NCBI GenBank assembly: GCA_018257865.1
Contig: JAEUBA010000137.1
Location: forward strand, 1-50,922
Source of the DNA: Stereocaulon alpinum
Lineage: Eukaryota > Ascomycota > Lecanoromycetes > Lecanorales > Stereocaulaceae
Direction of reading: 5' to 3'
DNA length: 50,922 bases
Numbering within the stretch: the stretch's first letter is position 1; every line of letters starts with the position of its first letter. Below the pieces are notes generated by a model, which was not told where the DNA came from, made no database searches, and saw only the letters and a list, made by a program, of their open reading frames with translations. Position numbers and translations under genes: made by a program. Positions 30,808 to 43,213 of this stretch are shown here, piece by piece.

Positions 30808-30885
30808 CCCGTTAATATTATTTCCGATACTAAGCCCGTTGATATCATTTCCGATACTAAGTATTAGATTACTGCCAATACTAAG
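30808..30885. repeat. 27-bp tandem repeat at the F/G junction
   Basis: CCCGTTAATATTATTTCCGATACTAAG at 30808-30834 is repeated as a less RIP-mutated unit at 30835-30861 (CCCGTTGATATCATTTCC...), followed by a diverged 24-bp unit at 30862-30885. Whether it belongs to element G or to older sequence is unclear. Confidence 0.8.
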
Positions 30886-31640
30886 TAGACCCTAATAGTT
30901 ACCGAATATTATATTTAGAATCTTATATTAGTTTTACTAAGATATTCGAAGTTATTTCTCGATAATAGTATATTCGTTTACTATCTTAGTAACTAAGGGA
31001 CTACCTACGTTACTATTCTAAGTATTAGCTATACTAGACGCGTCGTTATATAGAATATAGTTCCTTATAGCTAATTATATCTCCTCCTATACCTTTCTAT
31101 ACCCTAGTAATTAACTTTATACTAGCGTTACCTAAGTCTACTAAAGGCTATAATACTCTAATATCGATAACCTATAAATTCTCTAGGCGTATATCGCTAA
31201 TTCCTAGTAAAGTTACCTTTACTACTACTAATTAGGCTGGTCGCCTGCTACGACGTCTGCGAAAAATTAACTAGGGCCTTCCTAAGGTTATTATCTTAGA
31301 CTAGAATAGGAAGTTCCTAAGCGAACTATAGTCTACTCTCTTTAATACTCTTAGAGTTAAATTACTATACTCTATAGCGTACTACCCTTAGACGGACGGT
31401 TCCTCTAAAAGGACGAATTAAATAATTAAAATTACCTTACGGTTTTAGATATCTATACTTAAGTACCCTTAGTAATAGCTAATTATAATCCCCGTAATTT
31501 AGTCTATATATAATAATACTATATCTATTCCTATAGGCTCTACTCCTAATAAGGTTATCTATAGCTTTACGCCTAATACAGCTCTAAACCTTATAAAATA
31601 TAAGAAGGACTCTATACTATCTATTACTACTACTTATATA
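30886..31640 (+). pseudogene. Ty3/gypsy element G, integrase core (RIP-degenerate, 5' truncated)
   Basis: Plus-strand translation through stops gives the second half of an integrase core: GLPKVIILD-NRKFLSEL (second catalytic Asp), LLYSIAYYP-TDGSSKRTNQ (catalytic Glu read as Lys), SIYNNTISIPIGSTPNKVIYSF. It breaks at 31640 where element E is inserted and continues at 38607. Everything upstream (gag to RNase H, 5' LTR) is missing; the left neighbour is the F LTR and a 27-bp repeat. Confidence 0.85.
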
Positions 31641-31889
31641 TATCAACCCTTAAGCGTGTGCGCGTTATAGCTACGCCAACGTAATAATATTAATTAGGGT
31701 CTAAGGGCTTAGTAATAGTATTACTACCTAGGACTCCCCCGTGTTTTGGGGATCTTTAGAAATTAGTTCTGCTACTACTTAACTACTAAGTAATATAATT
31801 ATATCTATTACTTAATACCTGAATCTAGTAACTTTACGTCTCTTATACCTTAGTACGCTAGCTTAGAGCCGGCGTCGCTAGCCTTTATA
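31641..31889 (+). repeat. 5' LTR of E
   Basis: 249 bp, starting TATCAACCC. This is the only copy to keep the inner CAACCC, indicating an ancestral TGTCAACCC start. It also keeps GCGTGTGCGCG and CCCCGTGTTTTGGGG. The leader motif GTTCTAATTTCTCTACC follows at 31890. Confidence 0.94.
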
Positions 31890-33260
31890 GTTCTAATTTC
31901 TCTACCTTTTTAAGGGAGAGGCCCGGAGTTGCTACGATATTAAGTTAGACGCGTAGTTATACTACTACGACCGTTGCTAACGCCGAAGAACCTAATAATA
32001 TTAATAATAATAACGATCCTACGGAGAGCTATAGGACCGATAGAGAGTCTTAGCTAGATACCTCTAATTTAGACGACGCCGATCTTAAGTAACGCTTATA
32101 AGAAGCCTAAGCGACGAATCGCCGCCTAAAGCAACTACGCGAATTATTAGTATTAGAAGCTGAAAACGATATAATTTAATACCTTAGGTCGCAGAGTACT
32201 ATTAGAATACCTATAGGGACGGTTTAAGAGGAGGAATAATATCCTACTACCGCTATATTAGTACGATTAGTTAATATTACTAGCTAAAGGATTCCTTTAC
32301 GTCTCGTAACGCCCGCCTTCAGCGCGCCTACGAACCTACCTATTAGACTCTAAAGACCCCTAGTGCCGAAAAGCTTTCGGCCTAAGAATATACGACCCTA
32401 TAAGGGAATTAGCGAGGGTAAATACCTACGCTAGTTCGCTAACTTAGAGAAGAAGTTTCTTAAGAGTCCGGAGTACTTTACTACTAAACTATTTAGGATA
32501 GTCTACTGTATAGACGCCTTAAAAGATAACCCGAATTCTTAGTAGAATACCTACCTGAAGGACTATAGATAGGATAATATAACGTTCGAATTCTTTAAGT
32601 AATTCCTATATAATTTGGTTATAGATCCTATCAACCGCCGTCTCTTCGCCTACGAAAGGTTTAAGGAGGTAAAGTAATATTCTAACTAGAAAGTTACTAT
32701 ATTTAAGGCCTACTTAGAGGAGTTAGAAGCTAACCTACCGCCTATAGCTTTAGAGCTTAAAGCTAACCTCTTCCTAGCTAAGCTGAGACCGGAGCTGAAG
32801 AATAAAATCTTAAGTATAGGTAAGGTATCTAATAATAAGGATAATATTATTGCCTAAGCTATTATATAAGAGAATACTATAGGGCGCGAGCGTTACGGAG
32901 GCGGCGGCTTAAGTGCTTATAGGAAATTATCTAACTATAGGGCCTCTAAGTTATAAGGGAGCCGCTTGTTAGAATAACGGATTTCTAAGCCTAATAGGCT
33001 GGGCCTAAGGGTTAATAGCTTATAGTCGGCGCGAAATAAATCTCGTTTAAGGAGTCTAAAGCGGAAGACTAATTTAGATTTAGTAACTAAGCTTATCTAC
33101 TATTATTACGGAAAGCTAGGCTATATAAGCCTAAATTATCCTAATCGCGATAAGCCTGTAACTTATACCGGTGTCGGTGTAGTATTAGTAAAAAACGATC
33201 AGCCCCCGTAACCGCCTTAGAAGCGGGGGAAGAAACCTAAAAAGTAGAGGTAAGTCCTTC
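31890..33260 (+). pseudogene. E gag (RIP-degenerate)
   Basis: Capsid-like sequence at about 32400-32850 reads YLRQFANLEKKFLKSP and further on ELEANLPPIALELKANLFLAKL. The CCHC zinc knuckle at 33098-33150 reads YYYYGKLGYISLNYPNRDK, Cys/His shown as Tyr. An upstream stretch at 32080-32180 reads as a helical, coiled-coil-like segment (RRLKQLRELLVLEAEND). The protease follows closely. Stops are fewer than in A, and the capsid frame is open over long stretches, but the gene is broken. Confidence 0.85.
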
Positions 33261-33279
33261 TATCCTAACTAAGGGTTAG

Positions 33280-36200
33280 ATAACGCTTAATACTAGCCCG
33301 TAGTAGGTTACTGCTTTACTAGATACCGGATCGTAGCTTAATTTAATCTCCTAGAAGTTTATAGTTTAATAGGACCTACTACCTTCTACTGCTAACTTAC
33401 CGCTACCGGAAGCTCTGAGTAGCTTTAGTATATATATCTATAGTACCTATTAATTTAAGTATATACTTATTAATAGCTAGGGCTGCGGTAAGGAGTATAG
33501 TATACTTTTCTATACTGTTAATCTTAAGGGTCCTAATATCGTGGTTGGTATACTAGGGTTAAAGTAAATAAAGATTTTGCTTAATCCTTCAGCGGAGCAG
33601 TAGCGGTTTAAGGTTAATACTAAAAAGTTTTAGGTTAATAAGCCTACTATCTTCGGCTATTACCTTAAGAAGGAGCCTAAAGTTTATATAATTATATACG
33701 CCGCTATAGCGACTAATTACTTAGATAGAGGAAGCTTAGAACAGATTCTAAAGGAACTGCTAGAGTTCTCTAATATCTTCTTAAATAAGAAAGCTGGAAC
33801 CTTACCCTTATTAAAGGAAGGCGACTATATAATTAATATTAAGGATAGTAAGGAGCCGCCTTATAGGCCTCTCTATAACCTATCTTAATCTAAGCTAGCG
33901 GAGCTGCGGCGCTATCTTAATAATACGCTTATAAAAGGCTAGATACGCTATTCAGTTTCTTTAGCCGGAGTACCTATCCTCTTCGTACTAAAGAAGGATA
34001 GTAGGCTGCGTCTTTATATTAATTATTAGGGGTTAAATACGGTAACTGTTAAAAATTAATACCTATTACCTCTAATTACTGAGATATTAGACCGCCTATA
34101 CGGAGCTAAAAAGTTTACTAAGTTAGACTTAAAGGATACCTATTATAGGATCTAAATTAAAGAAGGTAATAAGTAGAAGACTGCGTTCCGCACCTGCTAT
34201 AGCTACTTTAAATACTTAGTTATACCTTTTAGGCTCGCTAACGCCCTAGCGACGTTTTAAGCGTATATTAATAGGGCTCTTATAGGGCTTATTAATATTT
34301 CGTATATTATCTATCTCGATAATATCTTAATTTATAGCGCGAACCCGGCGGACTACTAGCAGTATATTTAGCAAGTGCTAAAATAATTATGTTAGTTCTC
34401 GCTTTTCGCTAACCTAAAGAAGTGTTAGTTTAGTACTAAATAGGTTAAATTTCTTAGATTTATTATATCTACTAATAGCGTAGCAATAGATTAGGAACGC
34501 GTAATAATAATTAGGGAATAGCTTAGGCTAGAGACCTTTTAAGATATATAAGTCTTTTTAGGCTTTATAAATTTCTACTAGCGGTTTATTTATAATTACG
34601 CTACTATTACTACGCCTCTAACCGACTTACTTAAAGGCAGCAAGGACGGGAAAAAGGCAGGTTAACTTTAGTAGAATAATAGTGCCGAAGGTACTTTTTA
34701 AAAGCTTTAGGACATCTTTTCTAGTACGCCGTTTCTCTACTACTTTAACCTAGAAGTAAAGTTGCGTATAGAAACTAACGCCTCTAACTTTACTATTATA
34801 GTAGTACTTACGCAGCCGGATAATAATAGCTACTAGTACCTAATTACCTTTTAGTCCCAGAAGATAATTCCTGCGGAGTAGAATTATAAGGTTTACGACT
34901 AAGAATTACTCGCTATAGTAGCGGTAATAAAATAGTAGCGGTACTACCTAGAAGGTAGCCCGTTTACTATTAAGGTTCTTACTAATTATAATAATCTTAA
35001 GGGCTTTATAAAGTAGAAGTAATTAAATTCTTAGTAAGCTAGATAGGCGCTAACGCTCGCTGCTTTTAATTTCGAAATTACTTATTATACTAGAAAAACG
35101 AATCCTGCGGATCCGCTATCGCGACGCTCTAATTATAAAGGAAGTTCCCCGCTAAACACTAAGTTATTACTAACGTTACAGAATAAACTCGCACTTTAGG
35201 GTAGAGATAAGGAAGGTAAAGAAATTATTATAGTAATATCGCCGGCGTTTTAAATTACAGGCCTCTAAGTTATTATTCCCTAAAAGGATATAAGAGGTAT
35301 TATTAAGTTAGCTTATAAGGATCCTTAATATTTAATTAAGACTTTAATTCGAGACTTATAGGCTACTAATAATTAGACGAAATCCTTTTCTATAAATAAG
35401 GGTACGCCGTCGCAGCGCCGTCTCTAAAGTAAGGTATAGGCTTTAGACCTAGAAGGTTTATTAAGAAATAATAACCGCCTATATATCCCTAGAGACGAAG
35501 CCTTAAGGGAAGAACTTATTAGTAAATACTATAATAATCCCCTAGTAGGGTACTTTAGCGCTGAGAAGATATATAAGTTACTTACCCGCAAATACTTTTA
35601 GTATAGGAGTTCTAAGTAGGTTAATAAGTATATTAAGACTTATAATATCTACTAAAGAACTAAGGCTCCCCGCTATTACCCCTATAGCGAACTAAGTTCG
35701 CTTTCTATTATTAATAAGCTATAGAAGGAGCTCTTAATAGACTTTATTATAGGTCTACCCCTAAGTAAATATAAGAATATAGTCTATAACGCTATTCTAG
35801 TAATTATTAATCGATTTACGAAGATAGTAAGGTATATACCTACTACTACTATAATCGACGCCGCTAAGCTGGCGGATGTTTTTTATACTAAGGTAGTATA
35901 CCGTTACGGTATACCTAATAGTATTATTAGCGATAGAGGCTTAGTATTTACTAACGCCTTCTAGTCGGCTATTTATTTTCACTCTAAGATTAAGCGCCGC
36001 CTAAGCACCGCCTTTTATCCTTAGACTAATAGTTAAACAGAACGCTAGAATTAGGTACTAGAGCACTACTTACGGGTCTTTACTAATAATAAGCAGACTA
36101 CTTAGGCGAAACAGCTGCTAATAGCAGAATTTATATATATAAATAGTCTTTATTCCTCTATTAGAACGACGCCGTTCTACTTAATATATAGATATTACCC

Positions 36201-36830
36201 TAAACTTTATTAGGAGCTTAAGGACGAGTCCCTTAAGGGGAGGATACCTGCTATAAATAAGAGGATTAGATTACTATAAGTGTTAAGAGACGAAGCTGCG
36301 GAACGCCTATAGCGCGCTAGAGAGTCTTAAGCTAAGTAGTATAATAAGAATTATAAGCCTTAAAGCTATAAGGTTAGAGATCTGGTAATACTATTAACTA
36401 AGAATCTTAAGTAAAAACGCCTAAGTAAAAAGTTATCTTATAAATTCGTAGGGCCTTTTAGGATTACTAATAAAGTAGGAGCGTAGGCTTACCGCCTTCT
36501 ACTACTATAAACTTATAGAATCTATAATACTTTTTATATCTTATTATTAGAACTATACTACCTTCGCGACGGCGATACGACGTTAGCGAACTTTATATAA
36601 GCCCCTAAACTTATTAATAATAATAAGATATAGGAGGTTAAAGAAATTATAGATAAGGTTTAAGATAAGTAAAGTATTTAGTATAAGGTTAAATAGACTA
36701 GCTAGGGTAAAGAATATAACTAGTAGTTACTAGATAAAGAGCTTAAGGATACCTATAATTTGACTTAAGCCTTTAACGAGTAGATGGTTAGTAAGTATAT
36801 ATAGTCTCCAGTTCTTTAAACACTACTAAT
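33280..36830 (+). pseudogene. E pol: protease, RT, RNase H, integrase, chromodomain (RIP-degenerate)
   Basis: Protease active site LLDTGS (33316-33333; DTG triad intact but followed by a stop). RT about 33960-34480 with YINYQGLNTVTVKN and the YLDN box at 34312-34323 (second Asp read as Asn). RNase H about 34740-35110 with AEQNYKVYD-ELLAIV and NPADPLSRRSNYK. Integrase about 35460-36330 with IDFIIGLPLSKYKN, SIISDRGLVF and TER-NQVLEHYL (Glu at 36040-36042 intact). Chromodomain about 36620-36800 with VKEIIDKV and the ending NE-MVSKYI. Catalytic residues are better kept here than in A or D1, but many in-frame stops remain. Confidence 0.92.
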
Positions 36831-36839
36831 AGCGGCGAG

Positions 36840-38225
36840 TAAGCGGCGGCGATAATATAAGTTATAATAATTATAAACCTTATAGGTAAATAGTCTTATA
36901 CTATAAGCGCACTCCTCTATAATTATTACACTTACTTACTTATACCTTAGTAGAATAAAGAAGAGATTAAATTAATTACTAGCTAAATATCTATCTTATA
37001 TTAGTAAGACGACGTATATAGGTGCGCTACTAAATATTAGTAGAAGAAAAGAAGAAGGAAAAAATAAACGAATATCCTAACGCCGTCTCTACGCTAATAT
37101 ATAGCGGTATAATTACTCCTCTAAGAGCTTAATATATTACTAGAGACTCTCTATCTCCTTAGTATACTTAGTAATTATTTATTAGAGGGTTCCTAACTTA
37201 AACTGCTAGTTAGTAATAGTTTACTTAAGTTTTACGACCTACTATCTCGCCGCCGTAAGTTCCTATTAGAGATTAGTAATTATTATAGGAGCTACCCTAC
37301 TTATTACTATAGTTTAGCCTTACGCTTTTCGCTATTAGGTAATACGCTTCCCGATTTTCTTATACTTATATTATACTCAGTAAGTCTAGCCTTCGCGCTT
37401 ATAACGCCGCACCGATCGCTATATAGACCGACGAAATAGCTCTGGGATCTAGATATATTAGGAGGCGACGTAGTAGAGCTATTAGAATAATATACCTTAT
37501 AATAACGATTAAGCCTATAGTAGCTATCCTTATAATATTAATAGGGAGGAGTGTTACTACGATCGTAATTATTATTCCCTATATAGAAATAAGTCCTATA
37601 GGGTAAAGGTATATCGATAATATAGTCTATAAGTATTAGCAGCTAGCAATACGCGCCGGTTACGCGATAGCGACGTATAATATTAAGTATGTATATATAT
37701 TATATCTATAAGTAATATATTAGCAGCTAATAATATACGCCGGTTACGCGATAGCGACGTATAATATTAAGTATATATATAAGTTATACCTATAAGTAAT
37801 ATATTAGCAGCTAATAATATACGCTGATTACGCGATAGCGATATACGATCTTAAGAGAATGTTTAGATATTATTATAATAAGAAGAACTGTCAACTATAT
37901 CAGTAATATTAATTATGATATAGGCACGCTAATATTAGGGAACGTATAAGTCGTATTAGGAGTTATAAAGAGAGAGAAGTTAGGGGGAAAGTTATTATTT
38001 ATATACCCGCAGGTCGTCGTCGCTGCGACGTCGCTATACGTTAAAGCTATTTAAAATAATAATAACTAATAATATAATAACGCAGCTGTTACCCGCTAAT
38101 ACGGCCGGTAATCGATTATATTTATTAATAACTACGCGTTACTGCTACGCCTGCTACGTATTCTTTTTATATTATAATAGATTTAGGCGTTATTATAGTT
38201 AGATGATATTCTATATATATAAGGC
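36840..38225 (-). pseudogene. Candidate antisense gene in the 3' region of E (unknown protein)
   Basis: Counterpart of 12975-14110 in D1, here on the minus strand between polypurine tract and chromodomain. The TATA-like run lies at 38212-38223. The ATG seen in D1 reads ATA here (CCTAATACGAC in minus sense, near 37950). The coiled-coil-like stretch (about 37390-37110) is present in similar form. Two copies sharing this region show it was part of the ancestral element, not that it is coding. The protein is not recognised. Confidence 0.33.
37634..37850. repeat. 84-bp tandem repeat in the 3' region of E
   Basis: GCAGCTA...GGTTACGCGATAGCGACG units start at 37639, 37723 and 37807, spaced exactly 84 bp. 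This is the inverted counterpart of 13365-13570. The unit number is the same in both elements. Confidence 0.88.
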
Positions 38226-38357
38226 GCCGCCTTAACGACGTCGCCTTTAGGTTAACTCTTTTCCCTTACGTTTCTTACTAGGTTTAAAGGGTTTTTAACG
38301 AGTAGTCTATTCTATATACTTTAGCACCTAGGGACTAGGGCTTAGAGGGGAGGATAC

Positions 38358-38606
38358 TATTAACCCTTAAGCGTATACGCGTTATAGCTACGCTAATATA
38401 ATAATATTAATTAGGGTCTAGGGGCTTAGCAATAGTATTACTACTTAGGACTCCCCCGTATTTTAGGGATCTTTAGAAATTAGTTCTGCTACCACTTAAC
38501 TACTAAGTAATATAATTATGTCTATTACTTAATACCTAAATCTAGTAACTTTACGTCTCTCATACCTTAGTGCGCCAGCTTAGAGCCGGCGTCGCTAGCC
38601 TTTATA
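38358..38606 (+). repeat. 3' LTR of E
   Basis: 249 bp, starting TATTAACCC and ending CCTTTATA. It keeps about 7 CpA plus TpG sites, mostly different ones from the 5' LTR. It is followed by TATAGAAG, where element G resumes. Confidence 0.94.
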
Positions 38607-39440
38607 TATAGAAGTATTAGACGCTATTACCTTTACCTAAATATCCGCTAAGTTTTATTATAACCGTCGATATTACCCGTAGTTCTTTCGAAAAGGAGAC
38701 TTCGTACTATTACGTCTATATAAAGGCTATAATATACCCGCTAATAAGCTAACCGGAAGAAAATACGGTTAATAGTATATTAGCCCCTTTAAGGTCTTAG
38801 AGCGCGTTAGTAAGCTTACCTACCGTCTTAATATACCTAAGTATTAGAAGCTGCACGCCGTCTTTTTAGTAGCTTAGCTTAAACTATATCCTAATCCTAA
38901 TAATAATCTATATAAGCGCCTACGTTTAGATTATCCCCTCGCAGTTATAGTAGATACTACTGGTAAGAGGTATAATATAGAACGACTTCTTAACAGACGT
39001 ATTACTCGTCGCGGGAGAGGAGGAAAAGGTATTTATATAGAGTATCTTATAAAATAGAAAGGATATAGGCTAGAATAGGATATATAGGTTAACGTTAAAA
39101 ATATATAAGCGCCGGACCTAATTAAAGAATATAAAAGATATATAGGTAGAGCTAATCCTTCCCCCTTATCGCTAATACCTCCTAGGACCCCTACTCGCCG
39201 CCGCCTAGGTAGGCTGCGAAAGACTACTGACGCCGTACCTACTAAGACTCCACCTGCTCCGCCTCGACGCTAAGGTAGGCCCCGTAAGGATAGGAGCGCC
39301 TAAGGCACTTAGGCTTTACTTTACTTTACTTTACTAGCGCTTATATCTTTATCTTTACTAGCCTACGTCTATAGAGTGTACTTAGTAGCACTAGATTTCT
39401 TTTACTATATTTTTAGCGCTTCTAACGAGGACGTTAGCTT
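38607..39440 (+). pseudogene. Element G integrase C-terminus and chromodomain (RIP-degenerate)
   Basis: Continues G after E. The integrase C-terminal region reads FRKGDFVLLRLYKGYNIPANK, then SPFKVLERVSKLTYRLNIPKY. The chromodomain, about 38960-39110, reads YNIERLLNRRITRRGRG and IEYLIK-KGYRLE. A Pro/Arg-rich tail follows (about 39150-39290), and a short TTTAC microsatellite lies at 39315-39334. The polypurine tract at about 39449-39462 and the LTR follow. Confidence 0.87.
39315..39334 (+). repeat. TTTAC microsatellite
   Basis: Four units of TTTAC near the 3' end of the G coding region. A short simple repeat with no sign of function. Confidence 0.8.
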
Positions 39441-39462
39441 TCTTTTTTAAAAGGGAGTATAT

Positions 39463-39635
39463 TATTAGGAGTTACTATATAGTTACCGAAGCCTACTTAC
39501 TTTAGTAATTACTATTCTTGCTAGTAGAAGGTACTGCCAAGCCTTATTACTTAGTAACTATAGATATTACCCTTCGGGCACTTAGAAGTAGCAAGAATTC
39601 ATCTATTTTATATACTTACTATATTGCACCTAACA
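39463..39635 (+). repeat. Putative 3' LTR of element G (173 bp)
   Basis: It starts TATTAGG directly after a polypurine tract (TTAAAAGGGAGTATAT) and ends CCTAACA, so the ancestral ends would be TGTTAGG...CCTAACA, a 7-bp terminal inverted repeat as usual for LTRs. The 5' partner is missing, so the limits rest on these ends. RIP is lighter here than in G coding sequence. A 10-bp inverted repeat, ATTCTTGCTA and TAGCAAGAAT, lies inside. Confidence 0.65.
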
Positions 39636-42600
39636 TTTTTCTTTAATAATTACGGATTTTATAACTATTAAGTAGTCGGCCCTTCTAGAAATAAATACTT
39701 TTAAGAATAGTAGTATATATACGAATCTTATTAATTCGTCTTTTATTTTAGGAACTAGCTATTCCCTAAATTATCCTAATTTATCTTCTAATAGCCGGAT
39801 TCTATTCTTATTACGCTAGTATCCTAGTATCTTTACCTTTAATATAAAGAATAAGTACTTCTTCGGGTTTAGGGTTAGACGGGCCTATATAAGTCTAGGA
39901 AAATAGTAGTAGTAAAGAAAGTATATAAGGCCTTAGAATATTTCCGTACCCCTAATATTATTATCTATAAAATACTTATAGACAGCCTCGCTATATATCG
40001 CGTTAGTAAGTACTAGTTCGGGATTAGGGCTTAGAATACTTAATATAATAATATCCTTAAGCTGCGTATAAGTACTTAGTCTACCTATATAGCCCTAGTC
40101 TATACGTAGGTAGTATAGTTACCTAAGTACCGAGGAGAAAGCTAATTTAAAAGTATAGGGTTTAAAGATTCCTATAGCCTAATATCTATTCGAACTATCT
40201 ACCTTAAATATATACCTTAGCTTCGGTTAGGACACCTTTTATAAGACGGGCTTAATACACTTTATTAGGTAGTTAGCTTTAATTATTACCTTATTTATAG
40301 GTATAAACGTATATACTATTCTTAATATTCTATCTTCTTTTCTTAGGAATCGACTTCTGGTACTCTACGGAGATATATATTATATAATAATTCCAGCTTC
40401 TATTAGTTTTAGTAGATTCTCCTACTACTACTTAGTTTCCTCTAAGGTGTATAAGATAGGTTTTACTACTCTTAGGATTATATTATTATATATTAGAATT
40501 CTATATTTAATTAAGTCTATCTTCGGTATATCTTTAATATTCTCGTAGAAGATATCCTTCTAAGTTTCTAGTAACTGCTAGACTTATTTTATCTAATTAG
40601 GCGTTTCTACTAATAGTCTAATTATCTTAGGAAACTTAGCTATCTACTTTATAAAATTATTACTTAGATTATTATATCTTATCTCCCTCCTATACTATAT
40701 AGGCCTTTTAGTAGTCGGGAATCCTAACTGCCTATAACTAAATAATTTATCTTCTTCCGTAGCTTAGAAGGATTCCTCTATAGAGAAGATAGGTTCCTCT
40801 ATAGTCTACCTATAATAACATTATTCCTAGTATTTTACTTTATTACTAGTTAAGTCCCGACTTCTTCGTATTCCTAATACTATCTTTATACTAGTCTTAC
40901 TTATAGCTATTCCTTTATCTTTAATATCCTAGTAAAAAGGGAGCTTTATTACTCTTAGGACCTATATTAGCTTTTTATTTCCTCTTTAGATTAATAGACT
41001 AATATTCGTCTACTAGCCGTTAATTCTATTAACTTCTTACCTTACCTTTCTATAGAGTCCTTCCTACCTTACTCTAGGTAGTCCTAATTTCCGTAGGTTA
41101 CCTCCTTTAGTAGGTATCCTTAGGGCTAATAGTAGCTATCTTCGTTTCTTTATATAAAGGGGGTACTGCTATATAGTATATATATCCTTAATTTTTGAAT
41201 TTAGTACCTTTAAGCTCTTTCTATCTTAAGGTATTCCCCTCCTTTCCCCTATACTATCTTCCTTCTCTCCTCCTATAGGGCTACCTATTCCCCGTATATC
41301 TTTCCCTAGGTAGTTATTAACGTTATAAGGGTCTAAGATCCCTAATAATATAATACTTTTCCTAATTCTATATCCTTAAAGTCGAAGTCTAAGTTAATCT
41401 CCTCTTCTTCTTTATCTTCTTTATCCTCTTAGGCTTATAACGCAGCTTCCCTTATTACTTTTTTAAGGATAGTATCTATCTAAGTCTACTAGTTATATTA
41501 GAGCTTATTAACTACCTTATTATCCTAAATATCGTCTATATTTATATCTTTAGCTAGTATAACTTCTAGAGCTTTAGTATATATCTTTACTAAGACTAGT
41601 AACTTATAGTACGTTCTAGTTATATTAGCGATATAGTATTTATTATAACTATAAAATCTAATAGCCTTAATACTTCGTAGCTATATACGCCTTAGTAATA
41701 TACTATAACTTATATTCCTAGGTACTATATAGGCTTCGATAATCTTACGGACTCCTAATAAAGTAAGGGCTACCCGTATATACCTAGTTAATTAATAGTA
41801 GTCTCTATTAGTAACTTTTACAATAATATTCTTATTAGGATATATATAATATAATATTAACTTTACGAGTTTCTTAGATACTAGGTTAAGGGTAGATCTA
41901 GGATCTATTAGTATTCGTCGTACCTTAAAGTCCTAAGGGTTACTTTTCTTTAGTTAAATAATTCCTACTATATAGAAGTTCCCTTTCTAACTTTATTAGT
42001 TATTAACTAAATTAGGATTCTTAACTAAGGTTAGGTTTAATACTAACTCTCTATACTTAGGGTAAGTTAAATATCTTAAAGTATCTAACGCTGTGTTATA
42101 TATAGCTAAGATAGTATTCGTTAGATCTATATAAGCTATTATAGTAAGGAGTCTCTTATTCTTAATAGGCTTCCGTCTATCTAGGTCTATAGTAAATACT
42201 TCGTTAGGCCTTATATTATAGTCTATTTCTACTTAGCTTACTTCTTTAACTATAGTCTTTACTACTACTTTTACCTTCTACTTCTACGCTGCTTTGCTTT
42301 CTGGCTTAGGAGTTAAGCGTAACGCCTTAGTAAGTCAGGTTCTCGCTTTTAGAGCGATATATATTAGCTATACTAATATAATATTCGCCTAAGAGTTTTA
42401 TAAGAATATAGTAGCGTTCTATATATCTTACTCTCCTATTCTATATAGCTTTTAGATTAGTACGAATCCTTATAGACGTCGTTCGCTTTTCGGTTTAGTT
42501 TTATTAATTAGTAGTGCTAGTAATATTATACCTTTTAGGATATTCTCTCTAGCTTCTAGGGCAGATATAGACGTAGGCGGTATATATATAAGTTATATAT

Positions 42601-43213
42601 TCTTAGGTATATCTAGCTTCCTATTTAACTATCCGACCTTCTTAGATACGGCCTAAGTGACTGCTCTTAGAATACTAGACTTTTTTAGGATTTTCTAAGG
42701 CAGTATTATTTAGATAGTATTCGGTAAGTCTTCCTCTTTATTAGATTTAACTATAGTATACTTCCTCTTATTAGTAAGTATATAAGCTTCCTCCGTAGTC
42801 TATTTAGAGTCTTTATATAAATATAACTCGTATTATATTAAATTACGAATATATATATCCTTATCTCCTAAGTCCTAATCTCCTAGTACTATATATATTT
42901 AATACCTTAAATAATCCTCTACTTTAACTTAGTACGATACTATTTCTTACCGACGTAGGAGGACGGGTATTATATTTAACCCTATTATATATAATATAAC
43001 CTCCCTTTCTTTACTATATAGTACTATAGCCTTAGATTTTAGTATTACTCTCCTCTCGTTCTCTTTATCTATTACTTTCTTCCTCTCTTCTTATAGTACC
43101 TAAGGGTTTATATAATCTCTACTTATATAACCGATCTTAGTATAATTAAAATATACGAACTTAGATTCTTAAAACGTATTCGGCTTCTAGTAACCCGCCG
43201 TAGGTAAGGATCC
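39636..43213 (-). pseudogene. LTR-retrotransposon element I, gag C-terminus, protease and downstream pol (RIP-degenerate, partial)
   Basis: Minus-strand reading from the right edge gives a CCHC knuckle at about 43165-43110 (YFNYTKIGYISRDYINP), a Lys/Glu-rich linker, and an aspartic-protease-like site near 41915-41885 (RRILIDPRSTLNLVSKKL, Gly read as Arg). A long Lys/Glu/Gln-rich region follows. Sequence around 40470-40330 reads like the start of an RT (NLLKLIEAGIIIYNIYLRRVP), but no YXDD box was found further left. Gag before the knuckle is missing, cut at 43213 by the H2 LTR, and the left end abuts the G LTR. The class is LTR retrotransposon; the exact clade is not clear. Confidence 0.65.

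Larger units (their letters stand above)
31641..38606 (+). mobile_element. Full-length Ty3/gypsy chromovirus E (6966 bp), sister of D1
   Basis: 249-bp LTRs (31641-31889 and 38358-38606) enclose gag, protease, RT, RNase H, integrase, chromodomain and a 1.5-kb 3' region. The polypurine tract CTTAGAGGGGAGGATAC (38341-38357) precedes the 3' LTR. It splits element G; the clearest shared flank is TATA on both sides (31637-31640 and 38607-38610), and removing four bases restores the G frame. Its length equals D1 without TRIM1 exactly. It is the uninterrupted reference for the TRIM1 insertion site. Confidence 0.95.

Noticed and set aside
31637..38610. A 5-bp target duplication for element E
   Set aside because: Flanks ATATA and TATAG do not match over five bases. 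Only TATA is shared, and four bases restore the G frame, so a four-base match is reported and no five-base claim is made.
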